Shown here piece after piece: positions 17,116 through 25,342 of a DNA stretch of 64,000 nucleotides. The DNA lies in NCBI RefSeq assembly GCF_963678845.1, contig NZ_OY787468.1, forward strand, positions 372,001-436,000, written 5' to 3'. Within the stretch, counting starts at the first letter, position 1. Each line of letters opens with the position of its first letter. The notes below the pieces were generated by a model. It saw nothing but the letters and a program-made list of their open reading frames with translations, was not told where the DNA came from and did not search any database. A program made the translations under genes and the position numbers. The DNA is from an uncultured Bacteroides sp. (GTDB lineage: Bacteria; Bacteroidota; Bacteroidia; Bacteroidales; Bacteroidaceae).

Positions 17116-18038
17116 TTTTTCTCCTCAATATAATAGTTAGTTAGATTTGTTTTATCAATACCACCTTCAATGAAGGTTACAACAGAGTATTCTGTTTGCG
17201 GAGTGTCGCCACCAACCATAGTGATAGATATTTCACCGACCTTCTTTCCTGGAAGTTCAATATTTAGCCCTGTTTGTGGGTTCTTAACCGTTTTTCCTTT
17301 TTCTTTTACTATAAATTTATCGCCGACTTCTAAGCCTTGGCTTTTCCCGCCAGAAATAAGAATAGCGTCATTGTCATAGGCCATAAAATAGGATTTCCAT
17401 GGTCTGTCCATACAGTTATTTATTATGTTTTCAACCAGCTTTGAGATAGCCATTGAGATAGCTTTATCACTCAAAGTAGCGTCATAGTCGGCTCTTCCGC
17501 CTACTCCAAGAGTTTGTTTGGTTTTCTGTTCAGCAGTTCCTTTGGCTTCTTCCGAATAAATGATGAGTCCGGTAGAAACATCGACTAAGCGGATACTTAC
17601 AGTTGCTTCTACAATTTGTGTTTTGCTGGTTGAGAAAACTTTAACATCGCCTATGTTTTTTCGTCCAAATTCTGTAATTGAACCAATAATCAGGTAGTCT
17701 GCACCAATATTCTGGTATGAATTCCCCGATTTAGACGATTCATTCAGCAACTGATTCAGATCATTCCGTTCCAGTAAAATGAATTTATCCGAAGCGGCCA
17801 GTTTAGCCGATAGAATGTCCAATGCTTGTTTTCCCATTGGATCGTTATCTTTGTCATAGAAGATTCCTTTGGCATATTGGGTTTCATTGGAGAATCTGGA
17901 AATGGCAACTTTCCTTTTAAGTGATTTTTCGGGATGCTTAATTGAAGATTCAGGTTCTACAACCGTTACCTTCCTTTGCGCATAAACTTCTGTTTGCATG
18001 AAAGCAAGCAGAAGAACTAAATAAATGACTTTTTTCAT
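17112..18038 (-). CDS. CsgG/HfaB-family protein
   Basis: A 308-residue exported protein. The ATG at 18038 is chosen because it directly starts the signal peptide (MKKVIYLVLLLAFM, cleavage after VYA); an earlier in-frame ATG at 18095 would put 19 polar residues in front. The mature part has the CsgG core: VAISRFSNET, LAASDKFILLERNDLNQLL, GADYLIIGSITEFG, VEATVSIRLVDVSTGLIIY. CsgG itself is a lipoprotein, but here no Cys follows the signal peptide. A C-terminal extension (KSQGLEVGDKFIV, KKVGEISITMVGGD) resembles an FlgT-like domain. It heads the four-gene operon. CsgG proteins form the nonameric outer-membrane curli export pore; no curli subunit gene is nearby, so the cargo is unknown. Confidence 0.87.
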   Translation of the reverse strand: MKKVIYLVLLLAFMQTEVYAQRKVTVVEPESSIKHPEKSLKRKVAISRFSNETQYAKGIFYDKDNDPMGKQALDILSAKLAASDKFILLERNDLNQLLNESSKSGNSYQNIGADYLIIGSITEFGRKNIGDVKVFSTSKTQIVEATVSIRLVDVSTGLIIYSEEAKGTAEQKTKQTLGVGGRADYDATLSDKAISMAISKLVENIINNCMDRPWKSYFMAYDNDAILISGGKSQGLEVGDKFIVKEKGKTVKNPQTGLNIELPGKKVGEISITMVGGDTPQTEYSVVTFIEGGIDKTNLTNYYIEEKK

Positions 18039-18092
18039 GATATTCTTTTTTTGATACTTTATAATTGTAATCAGCCGTAGCTTTACTTGCAA

Positions 18093-18100
18093 CAAAAATA
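18093..18100 (-). promoter_or_regulatory. -7 promoter box of the CsgG operon
   Basis: Plus-strand CAAAAATA reads TATTTTTG on the minus strand, fitting TAnnTTTG, about 52 bases before the chosen ATG at 18038. No TTTG partner is seen upstream. Confidence 0.35.
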
Positions 18101-18249
18101 TGTATTTTTTTAAATATAATGCTGTTGTTTAGTCTATTTATTTTATTTGGTTCCTGAAATAATTGCAAGAGAATAATCTTTATATAAATTGATAGAATGT
18201 TATTGAATATAGTCGATAATTATATTGAAAAATTCATAAAACATCTTCC

Positions 18250-18367
18250 ACCTGCTACTAAAATGATCTAAAAGCCTTTAAATAGGGTGTTTTAGTCAGT
18301 AGCAGATGATTTTTATCTGCTACTAAATTGTGCTTTATCTGCTATTTTTAGAGGGATCTGCTACTAG
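18250..18367. repeat. Intergenic repeat cluster C (ATCTGCTACTAAA)
   Basis: Five clear copies: ACCTGCTACTAAA at 18250, an inverted copy AGTAGCAGAT at 18298-18307, then ATCTGCTACTAAA at 18315, ATCTGCTATTTT at 18337 and ATCTGCTACTAG at 18356. Starts are 19-22 bases apart where adjacent, and 65 bases (three units) between the first and third. The inverted copy and the 18315 copy form a 10-bp hairpin. The cluster lies in the roughly 440-base gap between the panE-like gene and the CsgG operon. The gap also holds the CsgG -7 box and the panE terminator; I see no other gene. Confidence 0.85.
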
Positions 18368-18464
18368 TTTTTCATTCTGCAACATCAATATCAGGCATAA
18401 TTAAGTTTCTCGAAATGATATATTGGCTTTTAGAAAAACAGAGTAGGAGGGTGTAAATAATAAA

Positions 18465-18502
18465 AATGCTCGGAAGGAGTAAATTTCTCCTTTTCGGGCA
18501 TT
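18465..18502 (-). terminator. Terminator of the panE-like gene
   Basis: An imperfect hairpin (AATGCTCGGAAGGAG with CTCCTTTTCGGGCATT) 34 bases past the stop. On the minus strand it is followed by a T-rich tract. Confidence 0.55.
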
Positions 18503-18535
18503 ATATAAAATTATAGCGTTATTCAGTTTTAATGG

Positions 18536-19447
18536 CTATCTGAATTTCTCAGCAACCTGTCTGTAAGTGGGAGTATCTATTCCTAGCTCTTCTCCTTTGG
18601 CAATAAATCCAAAGAGTAGGCCATCAACCTCCGATTCATGGCCTTTGCTGATATCTTTTTGCATGGATGCTGTGCTGGCCGGATCAAGCTTATCAACCAC
18701 TTTGAGGTTATAGGTTACCAGGTCTTCCTGGAAGGTGATGCCAAGGGCTTTGCCAATAGCGGCACTTTCTCGTGATAAACCAATAAATGTATCTCTGTAT
18801 TTTCCCTCTTTTTGCAGCTCTCCCATGGGAACATCATAGTATGCACCGGTGCAGGCCATGGCGGAGATGAACGACCATTTCACGAAAGTGTCGCGGTTTA
18901 TATCCTCTGAAATAGGGGCTTTGATGCCACTTTCCTGAAGGTCTTTCTGCACTGCCAGAAGCTTTTCATAGGGAACATTGTCTTCTTTGCGGGCACCAAA
19001 TACCAGGCGGAAGATGCTTCCCATCTGAGTAATCTCGCCCGGATAGGAAACGAATCCCACAATGTAGATGCATCCGTCGAGAACGGTCACGTTTTCAACC
19101 TTTCTTTTTATCTTGGGACCCGTGCCGTATACGTTGAGAATGGGTATTACAATTGTATCTTTGTGGGCAGCTCTTTCAATCAGTTCCGTCACAGAATCAA
19201 TGGAATATCCTTTTACGCATACAAAGATCACGTCTGCTTTGTCTGAATAATCCTCAGAAGTACATGCATTTACGTGGACGGTTTGTTCGCCTTTCAGGCC
19301 GGACTTTAATTTCAATCCGTTATCCTGCATCGCTTTCAGGTGAGCTCCGCGGGCAATACAAGTCACATCATGACCTGCCAGGGCAAGGAATGCAGCGATA
19401 CTTCCTCCCACGCCGCCGGTTCCTATAATGAGATACTTTGTCGCCAT
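18536..19447 (-). CDS. Ketopantoate reductase family protein (PanE/ApbA)
   Basis: A 303-residue NADPH-dependent reductase; in the pantothenate pathway PanE reduces 2-dehydropantoate to pantoate. The N-terminal Rossmann fold has the dinucleotide motif IGTGGVGG (7-14), followed by the NADPH 2'-phosphate contact CIARG near residue 31. The catalytic Lys region is WSFISAMACTGAYYDVPMG near 190, and the C-terminal helices carry the family pattern SMQKDISKGHESEVDGL. The spacing around the active-site residues is normal. panB, panC or panD are not adjacent, so it may be PanE or a related 2-oxoacid reductase. It follows ychF after 138 bases. Confidence 0.85.
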   Translation of the reverse strand: MATKYLIIGTGGVGGSIAAFLALAGHDVTCIARGAHLKAMQDNGLKLKSGLKGEQTVHVNACTSEDYSDKADVIFVCVKGYSIDSVTELIERAAHKDTIVIPILNVYGTGPKIKRKVENVTVLDGCIYIVGFVSYPGEITQMGSIFRLVFGARKEDNVPYEKLLAVQKDLQESGIKAPISEDINRDTFVKWSFISAMACTGAYYDVPMGELQKEGKYRDTFIGLSRESAAIGKALGITFQEDLVTYNLKVVDKLDPASTASMQKDISKGHESEVDGLLFGFIAKGEELGIDTPTYRQVAEKFR

Positions 19448-19468
19448 TTTATTTCCTATTGAATAGAA

Positions 19469-19509
19469 GAAAGGGCTGAAAACTCAGCTAATGTGAATTC
19501 AACCCTTTC
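19469..19509. terminator. Weak hairpin between panE-like gene and ychF
   Basis: GAAAGGGcTGAA (19469) pairs with TTCAACCCTTTC (19498-19509). The T-run follows on the plus strand, but both flanking genes are on the minus strand, so a terminator role is uncertain. Confidence 0.3.
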
Positions 19510-19585
19510 AATTTTTATTTTTGATGTCTTAAAGCGGATGCTGACAATTTAATCAGTATAATTCCATTCCGCGTTGTTTCGTTTT

Positions 19586-20689
19586 TTATACGTTAAAGCG
19601 GAAGTGCATGATGTCACCGTCTTCCACAACATATTCTTTTCCTTCCACACCCAGTTTGCCTGCCTCTTTAATAGCAGCTTCCGAGCCATATTGAATGAAG
19701 TCATTGTATTTAATAACCTCTGCACGGATAAATCCTTTCTCGAAATCGGTGTGGATTACTCCGGCACACTGAGGTGCTTTGCTACCTCTCAGGTATGTCC
19801 AGGCACGAACTTCCTGTACGCCCACTGTGAAATAAGTCTCCAGATTCAACAATTTATAGGCAGTTTTAATAAGTCTGGCTACGCCCGATTCTGTTAGTCC
19901 AATCTCACCAAGGAACATTTCACGTTCTTCGTAAGTTTCAAACTCAGCAATTTCCGATTCTATCTTTGCAGCTACAACAAGTAACTCGGCATCTTCATCT
20001 TTAATCGCCTCACGAACCATTTCCACGTACTTATTTCCGCTAACAGCACTCGCTTCGTCTACGTTGCACACGTAAAGAACCGGCTTACTTGTGAGCAGGA
20101 ACAGTTCTTTTGCTATCTTTATTTCATCTTTTGTATCGAATGTAACCGTACGGGCCGACTTACCTTGTTCCAAAGCCTCTTTGTATTTTGCAAGCACTTC
20201 ATAAGTCATCTTTGCTACTTTATCGCCGCCTGTCTGAGCTTGTTTCTGTACTTTCTGAAGGCGACTGTCAATGGTGTCCAGATCTTTCAGCTGAAGTTCG
20301 TAATCAATGATTTCTTTGTCACGAATCGGGTTTACATTTCCGTCAACATGTACCACATTATCGTCATCGAAACAGCGAAGAACGTGAATAATAGCATCAG
20401 TTTCGCGGATGTTTGCAAGGAACTTATTTCCTAATCCTTCACCTTTGCTGGCACCTTTCACCAATCCGGCAATATCCACAATCTCCACAGTGGTAGGTAC
20501 TACGCGATGAGGATGAACCAACTCGGCAAGTTTATTCAACCGTTCATCGGGAACGGTGATAACGCCCACGTTGGGTTCAATCGTACAAAAAGGGAAATTA
20601 GCAGACTGTGCCTTTGCGTTGGACAAGCAATTGAAAAGAGTCGATTTTCCCACGTTGGGAAGGCCGACGATACCACATTGTAAAGCCAT
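19586..20689 (-). CDS. ychF: YchF (OLA1-type) P-loop ATPase
   Basis: A 367-residue Obg-related protein that hydrolyses ATP rather than GTP and binds ribosomes and stress factors. G1 is GLPNVGKST (8-16), G3 is DIAGLVKGASKGEGLGN (73-89), and the G4 site reads CNVDEA where a GTPase would have NKxD, as expected for the ATP-preferring subfamily. The middle holds the coiled-coil insert, and the C-terminus a TGS domain (LETYFTVGVQEVRAWT to the end, with FEKGFIRAEVI). Length fits exactly. A two-box promoter lies just upstream (20736-20766). Confidence 0.96.
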   Translation of the reverse strand: MALQCGIVGLPNVGKSTLFNCLSNAKAQSANFPFCTIEPNVGVITVPDERLNKLAELVHPHRVVPTTVEIVDIAGLVKGASKGEGLGNKFLANIRETDAIIHVLRCFDDDNVVHVDGNVNPIRDKEIIDYELQLKDLDTIDSRLQKVQKQAQTGGDKVAKMTYEVLAKYKEALEQGKSARTVTFDTKDEIKIAKELFLLTSKPVLYVCNVDEASAVSGNKYVEMVREAIKDEDAELLVVAAKIESEIAEFETYEEREMFLGEIGLTESGVARLIKTAYKLLNLETYFTVGVQEVRAWTYLRGSKAPQCAGVIHTDFEKGFIRAEVIKYNDFIQYGSEAAIKEAGKLGVEGKEYVVEDGDIMHFRFNV

Positions 20690-20735
20690 TCTTTATATCG
20701 TTAATTTGTTTTTTATTCAAACTTTTTTCAGCTTG

Positions 20736-20766
20736 CAAAAGTACAAATTATTCGGGGGAATACAAA
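20736..20766 (-). promoter_or_regulatory. Two-box promoter of ychF
   Basis: On the minus strand TTTG (20763-20766) is followed after exactly 19 bases by TACTTTTG (20736-20743). This is a textbook Bacteroidota sigma-ABfr promoter, about 45 bases ahead of the ychF ATG. Confidence 0.75.
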
Positions 20767-20841
20767 GGATTAAGTACTTACCTTGAGTATTAATAATATC
20801 TATAAAGAAAGATTTACCATTTGCCGGTTATATATTCCCCG

Positions 20842-20926
20842 TTTGATGTACATCAAACGTATGCTTAGATGTACATCAAAATGATACTTTGATATACATC
20901 ATAATTATCTTTTGATATAGGTCAAA
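20842..20926. repeat. Intergenic repeat cluster D: four palindromes at an exact 23-bp period
   Basis: TTTGATGTACATCAAA (20842-20857) is a perfect 16-base palindrome. It recurs as TTAGATGTACATCAAA (20865), TTTGATATACATCATA (20888) and TTTGATATAGGTCAAA (20911). All four starts are 23 bases apart, separated by unrelated 7-base spacers (CGTATGC, ATGATAC, ATTATCT). It fills part of the 330-base divergent gap between ychF and the next gene; the only other elements seen there are the ychF promoter and a TAACTTTG box at 20943-20950. Confidence 0.92.
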
Positions 20927-20942
20927 GAAAAAATATTCTTAA

Positions 20943-20950
20943 TAACTTTG
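20943..20950 (+). promoter_or_regulatory. -7 promoter box of the sigma-factor operon
   Basis: TAACTTTG fits TAnnTTTG. It lies 70 bases ahead of the operon start and directly after repeat cluster D, so the palindromes would sit at about -30 to -110 of this promoter. Confidence 0.5.
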
Positions 20951-21019
20951 AACGTTTTCCCGGCATGTGTGTATGCTATTTCGGAACTGTTCCTCACTAC
21001 TTAGTTTACACTTTAAAAA

Positions 21020-22216
21020 ATGAATTTGAATATGAGAAAATTAAAGTATATCGTATTATTGATTGTCTGTTTTGTTTTTCAGACATCCTTTGCACAAACA
21101 CCTCAGAAAGTAGTTTCTTTTGTACAAGTAGAGCATGATACCGGGTGGTATAAGCAGCAGGCAGAAGCATGGAAGAAGGTTCTTTCAATAGATAAGCACA
21201 ATGAAGCTGCGTGGAAAAACTATTATCGGGCCACACGGTATGAGTTATTTAACGATGTTAATATGAAAGATTATAATTCTGCCAATGCTCGTTTGGAAAA
21301 GATTATGCAGGATATGAAGAAGGCAATACCTGATTCGTATACCTATAATGCACTGATGTATTATCATAACGGTAATGATTTGAGGAAAAGCTCGTACATC
21401 GTAAAGGCTATTGCAATGCGTCCCGATGAAGTGGACTTTTTTCCTGACTATGTATCCTTTGCATCATTGTCTCAGAACGATACACTTCTTATAAACACTT
21501 GTAAGAAATGGTATGAAAGCGGAAAATATTCAGCAGGATTGTTGAATTATGATTATAACGAGATGGCTGGAATGGAGAAAGATGGCATTATATTTGCCAA
21601 TGGAGATAATTCAATCTACCCTAAATTACTGCTTCAATATGGCAAGAATCTGTTTAAGGATAAAAAATTAATCTGTCTTCCTTTCTTGTATGAGCAGACT
21701 TATCGGGAACGTGTTCTCAAAGAATTAGGGGTTCCTTCCTTTCCGGGAACGGACAAAGAACTGAGCGCAAAGTATCCGGCTAATAATCAATTGTCGTTAG
21801 AGATTGCAAAACATATAATTAAATACACTAATCGCCCGGTTTATTTCTCGGCTATGGGAGGGGGTGAGCTTGATTCATTTAAAGACAGCCTTTATTCTGA
21901 AGGGTTAGTGATGAAATATTCATCCAGACCATACGATAATCTGGCGGTAACAAAACGTAATTATGAGCAGACTTATCTTTTGGATTACTTCAAAGACAGT
22001 TTTACCCCCGACGGTTATAAAAGTGCTGTGGGGCATATTAACCTGAATTATGTAACAGGTTTCCGTTCACTTTTGGAATTCTATCGTGTAACAGGAGATT
22101 TGAACAACTATACTAAACTAAAAACTCAACTTCATGGCATTGTTGATAATTATTCTTTTGATAATAATGATAGTAAAAATGAGTACCTGAAATGCCTTGA
22201 ACCAAGCGGGAAATGA
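21020..22216 (+). CDS. Secreted TPR-like protein of the sigma-factor operon
   Basis: A 398-residue protein with a signal peptide (core YIVLLIVCFVFQ, cleavage after SFAQ). The start is 21020 or the in-frame ATG at 21032. Residues about 35-160 are helical repeats of TPR type (EAWKKVLSIDKHNEAAWKNY). The middle carries IIFANGDNSIYPKLLLQYG, which resembles the periplasmic end of Bacteroidota DUF2723 proteins, without their membrane part. Function unknown. Its stop overlaps the sigma-factor start by 4 bases (ATGA), so the two are coupled. That arrangement suggests a role in envelope sensing or a target of the sigma factor, which is inference. Confidence 0.7.
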   Translation: MNLNMRKLKYIVLLIVCFVFQTSFAQTPQKVVSFVQVEHDTGWYKQQAEAWKKVLSIDKHNEAAWKNYYRATRYELFNDVNMKDYNSANARLEKIMQDMKKAIPDSYTYNALMYYHNGNDLRKSSYIVKAIAMRPDEVDFFPDYVSFASLSQNDTLLINTCKKWYESGKYSAGLLNYDYNEMAGMEKDGIIFANGDNSIYPKLLLQYGKNLFKDKKLICLPFLYEQTYRERVLKELGVPSFPGTDKELSAKYPANNQLSLEIAKHIIKYTNRPVYFSAMGGGELDSFKDSLYSEGLVMKYSSRPYDNLAVTKRNYEQTYLLDYFKDSFTPDGYKSAVGHINLNYVTGFRSLLEFYRVTGDLNNYTKLKTQLHGIVDNYSFDNNDSKNEYLKCLEPSGK

Positions 22217-22794
22217 GGATATTTCACTCATACAAACAAGATACGGACGAAGAATTGATGTGGCAGGTTGCCCGAAGCAACGCCAAAGCTTTCGAGGAAC
22301 TCTACACACGCTACGCAAGGCGTATGCAAGGATTCTTTATCCGTATGCTTGGATATGATATTGCTAAAGCTGAGGACTTTACACAAGAACTCTTTCTTAA
22401 AGTTTATGAAAGCAGAGGTGCCTACGAAGAGGGAAGAACTTTCTCATCGTGGGCCTTCTCAATGGCCTATAATCTGTGTAAGAATGAATATCGTCATCGG
22501 GATATTGTAGAAAGTCACGAACAGGAACTGAACTATAACTCGGATGCTACCGAAGAACCAGCTTTCGAACAAATGTATGATCGGGCTGTCTTTGAAAATC
22601 AGCTGAGTCTTTCTCTTAATCAACTTCCAACGGATCAGTTGGCAGCCTTTACTCTTCGATACAATGAAGAGCTTTCCGTGCAGGAAATTGCCCGGGTACT
22701 CAATTGTCCGGAAGGAACGGTTAAGTCGAGATTACACTATGCTTTGCGTAGTCTTTCTCAATCATTATCAATTTATAATCCAATAAAACCATAG
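22213..22794 (+). CDS. ECF-type RNA polymerase sigma factor
   Basis: A 193-residue sigma-70 family protein with only regions 2 and 4. Region 2 spans about 15-85 (AFEELYTRYARRMQGFF, EDFTQELFLKVYE, SSWAFSMAYNLCKNEYR) and region 4 about 130-185 (LPTDQLAAFTLRYNEELSVQEIARVLNCPEGTVKSRL is the helix-turn-helix area). No extracytoplasmic or SnoaL extension is seen. It overlaps the upstream TPR-like gene by 4 bases and is followed 3 bases later by a single-TM protein, the usual position of an anti-sigma factor. Target promoters cannot be read from the sequence. Confidence 0.92.
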   Translation: MRIFHSYKQDTDEELMWQVARSNAKAFEELYTRYARRMQGFFIRMLGYDIAKAEDFTQELFLKVYESRGAYEEGRTFSSWAFSMAYNLCKNEYRHRDIVESHEQELNYNSDATEEPAFEQMYDRAVFENQLSLSLNQLPTDQLAAFTLRYNEELSVQEIARVLNCPEGTVKSRLHYALRSLSQSLSIYNPIKP

Positions 22795-22797
22795 AAT

Positions 22798-23316
22798 ATG
22801 AAAGAAGATGATTTGAACAAATTGGAAGAATCCAAAGGTGTAAAGCAAATACTTGAAACATCTAAAGCTTTGTATGATAAGGATAAAGCTGGGAATGCTC
22901 CCCGTTCCTTCGATTCATTGATGAAACAAATAGATCAGCGCGGACAAACTTTCCGGAAGATGGTGATTTCTCCTTGGTGGCTTGTGGCTGCTTGCCTTAT
23001 TGGATTATTAATTGGTTGGAATTTCCCGTTTGAAAATGCATCGAAAGATGATAAACTAGCGGTAAATGATACTGTGGTTGTTACTGAAAAGCATACCGAT
23101 ACAATCTATCAGCAGGTTCAGGTTGCGGTGAAAACACTGGAGAGAAAGGAGAGGAGGGTGGTAGTTTCCCCTCAAACAATCCAGGCACAAAAGGTGGTGG
23201 CTCCCGTTATGACAACCGAAATTCCACTTCCAGACCCGAGAAATAGTCGTCCGGCAACGGCAGGTCGCAGCTTGTCTCAGGAAGATTTTCCGGTTCATTT
23301 GCTTGTTTCGTTGTAG
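22798..23316 (+). CDS. Single-pass membrane protein, probable anti-sigma factor
   Basis: A 172-residue protein. The N-terminal 58 residues are charged and helical (DLNKLEESKGVKQILETS), one membrane helix follows (about 61-78, WWLVAACLIGLLIGW), and the rest is a periplasmic tail rich in Val, Pro and Thr. There is no zinc-binding HxxxCxxC motif and no FecR domain, so it is not a canonical anti-sigma factor. The position 3 bases after the ECF sigma gene and the N-in topology make an anti-sigma role likely by context only. Confidence 0.6.
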   Translation: MKEDDLNKLEESKGVKQILETSKALYDKDKAGNAPRSFDSLMKQIDQRGQTFRKMVISPWWLVAACLIGLLIGWNFPFENASKDDKLAVNDTVVVTEKHTDTIYQQVQVAVKTLERKERRVVVSPQTIQAQKVVAPVMTTEIPLPDPRNSRPATAGRSLSQEDFPVHLLVSL

Positions 23317-23689
23317 GGGAAAAGGAGGGAGCAGCTTTTTTAAATGGTACTTTGGGCGGTAACCGTGCTTTTATATTTTATATTTCACTTTTTTAAGTGG
23401 CTGCTATAGAGTGCTTTGGGCCTATTGTCAACGATTAATTTTCTGATAAAAGTGATACATAAACCAATAACAATGGGTGAATGATTATTTTTAGGAATAA
23501 GGTCATTCATCCATTGTTATTGGTCCAGAGCAGGAACCTGATATTCTATTTGTTTTTATCCCTTTTATAAAAATGAGGGTAAAGATCATTTTGCTAAAAT
23601 GATCAGGTAAAATACTCGTTTTTACTCCTAATCTCTTGGAATATTATTAGCTGCTTTCTAAAGCATAATCTATAAATATATTTTAATTA
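23317..23689. other. Gap between two convergent transcripts, with inverted repeat E
   Basis: No gene is seen in these 373 bases. The main structure is the 22-base inverted repeat at 23463-23524, listed separately. The rest is unremarkable AT-rich sequence. Confidence 0.55.
23463..23524. repeat. Inverted repeat E (ACCAATAACAATGG)
   Basis: Arms 23463-23484 and 23503-23524 match at 21 of 22 positions around an 18-base loop. There is no T-run after either arm, but its place between convergent genes would also suit a bidirectional transcription stop. It resembles the other intergenic repeat clusters in size (22-base arm). Confidence 0.7.
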
Positions 23690-24859
23690 CTACTTTTTCA
23701 GAAATTTATCAAAGAACTCCAGTGTTTCTTTCTGCATTCCTTTGCTAAAGAAGTGAGGACCATCCCAAAACTTAGTTACAAGTTTATTATCGGCATTCTG
23801 GCTGTTCCACGTGGAATGAAGGTTTTTATAAGCATCTTTTACACCATTAACAGGAAATAACTTGTCACGCAATCCGTTAAAGAAAAGCATCGGTTTAGGA
23901 CAAGCAAGGGAGGCCACATCGGGGTAATCCATATAATTGCGGATTCCCGGCACAAGCATGGACCAGGCACTGCCACCTTTATTCTGATTATTGGTCAAAG
24001 TCATCAGAGAATCGGTAGTGTTCATCCAGCAAATGGCGGCTCCCACCTTCACTTTATCTGTTGCAGCGGAAAGCATCCAGGCACGGTGAGCACCCATTGA
24101 GAAGCCAAGTGTACCAATTCTGGCGGAATCTACCTCGGGCAATGAGGCAAGAAAATCAACGCTTCTGATATCATCAAACGTGATAACGCCGCACCAGTTA
24201 TATCCCATCTGCATTAAGTTGCAGGCAAGTGCCTGCTGTGCATCATAGTTTACACCTTCTTTTCGCCCTCTTTCACCCCAAAACAGGGCATCAATGGAGA
24301 GAACCACGTAGCCATGCGCCGCAAAATAATCGCCCACATAGACACTATCGTAACATTGCACCGCCCATTTATCGGCATCCGCCAATACTTTGGGCGATAC
24401 ACCAAAAGGTCTCACCATTTTTTCCTTGCCAATGGAGAACTTTGCGCCGTGATCATGCAACATCACAACGGCTGGGTAGGGACCTTTTCCTTTATTGGGA
24501 ACCAACAAGTAGGCAGGAATGCGGTCGAATCCCGAGATGTTTAATGCAATCTTTCGCGCTTCATACCCGTTTCTCTGCTCTTTTTCCAGCACTTTCATGT
24601 CAAAAGGAGCTGTGGGAGGCGCAGGGTTCAGGCAGGAAAAAAGGACTTTTCGCCCTTCCTTTTTCCACTTATCGAAATCTTTTATAGGAGACTTTCCCCA
24701 TGCCATAGGGTAGGTGAGTGTCTCTTTCATCTTTTGATAAGAAGAGGGCATATTCTTTTCTACTCCGTAAGGTTTATAATCTTGTGATTTAACCTGTTGA
24801 GCTGATAGTTGCAGGCTGAAAAACGAGCAAAAACAAAGCGTATAAAGTAATTTTTTCAT
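23690..24859 (-). CDS. Secreted alpha/beta hydrolase (dienelactone hydrolase/acetyl-esterase-like)
   Basis: A 389-residue exported protein (signal peptide 1-20, ending LSAQ) with an alpha/beta-hydrolase fold. The nucleophile is Ser254 in GFSMG, the acid is probably Asp332 (NGLRDKLFP) and the base His369 (DGPHFF). The oxyanion region is VVMLHDHGAK near 131-140. The layout (PAYLLVPNKGKGPYPAVV, then a long insert with WGERGR) is like the PF12715/CE7-type esterases of Bacteroidota, which remove acyl groups from carbohydrates or similar substrates. It lacks an adjacent SusCD pair or glycosidase, so the substrate is open. It is followed upstream by a PPOx-fold gene on the same strand. Confidence 0.8.
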   Translation of the reverse strand: MKKLLYTLCFCSFFSLQLSAQQVKSQDYKPYGVEKNMPSSYQKMKETLTYPMAWGKSPIKDFDKWKKEGRKVLFSCLNPAPPTAPFDMKVLEKEQRNGYEARKIALNISGFDRIPAYLLVPNKGKGPYPAVVMLHDHGAKFSIGKEKMVRPFGVSPKVLADADKWAVQCYDSVYVGDYFAAHGYVVLSIDALFWGERGRKEGVNYDAQQALACNLMQMGYNWCGVITFDDIRSVDFLASLPEVDSARIGTLGFSMGAHRAWMLSAATDKVKVGAAICWMNTTDSLMTLTNNQNKGGSAWSMLVPGIRNYMDYPDVASLACPKPMLFFNGLRDKLFPVNGVKDAYKNLHSTWNSQNADNKLVTKFWDGPHFFSKGMQKETLEFFDKFLKK

Positions 24860-24877
24860 GGTAAAATAGGGAATATA

Positions 24878-25342
24878 TTAGTCTATTTTTTCAGTCTCAA
24901 CCTGAAAGTCTGAATAAGTTTTAAAACTGAATGGCACAAATCTGAGCATGGAAAAATCTTCAGAATCGATTCCTCCCGGATAATAAAGTTCCCATCCTTT
25001 CATCCATGCATTATGTTTGAACTCGCTATCGGTTACAATCTCAATTTTCCCTTGAAGCATGGTTCCGGTAAACGATTCTGGTTTACAAAAATAGAGAGAT
25101 GCCTTGGCATTATTTCCAATCTCCTTAATCTTTGCAGACGATGTGTTGGTGGTAAGATATACAGTAAATTGATTTGATTCCTCTGTATACATTGAAATAA
25201 GGTGCGGGTATTGTTTTTTATTCTTCAGGTTCAGCATGGCGCGTGTGGAAGGATACCCATTTTCATCTATTGTGGATAGATAAACAACCTCGGCAGATTC
25301 TATTACTCCGAGAATTTCTTTCAGTTTTTCTGCTAGTTCCAT
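24878..25342 (-). CDS. Pyridoxamine 5'-phosphate oxidase-fold (general stress 26) protein
   Basis: A 154-residue split-barrel flavin-binding protein. Family features are the opening IESAEVVYLSTIDENGYPSTRAML, the strand MYTEESNQFTVYLTTNTSSAKIKEI and the ending FVPFSFKTYSDFQV. The length and the ST/TS-rich substrate loop are those of general stress protein 26, not PdxH, so pyridoxal synthesis is unlikely. Binding of FMN, FAD or F420 is possible for the family and is not shown here. It lies 18 bases before the hydrolase gene on the same strand. Confidence 0.82.
   Translation of the reverse strand: MELAEKLKEILGVIESAEVVYLSTIDENGYPSTRAMLNLKNKKQYPHLISMYTEESNQFTVYLTTNTSSAKIKEIGNNAKASLYFCKPESFTGTMLQGKIEIVTDSEFKHNAWMKGWELYYPGGIDSEDFSMLRFVPFSFKTYSDFQVETEKID

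Noticed and set aside
23463..23524. Inverted repeat E as a classic intrinsic terminator
   Set aside because: The stem is long but neither side is followed by a T-run. It is listed as a repeat, with termination only possible.
23803..23820. TGTTCCACGTGGAATG as a second parS site
   Set aside because: It matches the canonical site at only about 12 of 16 positions, lies inside the hydrolase coding sequence and encodes a plain run (HSTWNS). It may be a coincidental CACGTG palindrome; noted only as a genome-search control.
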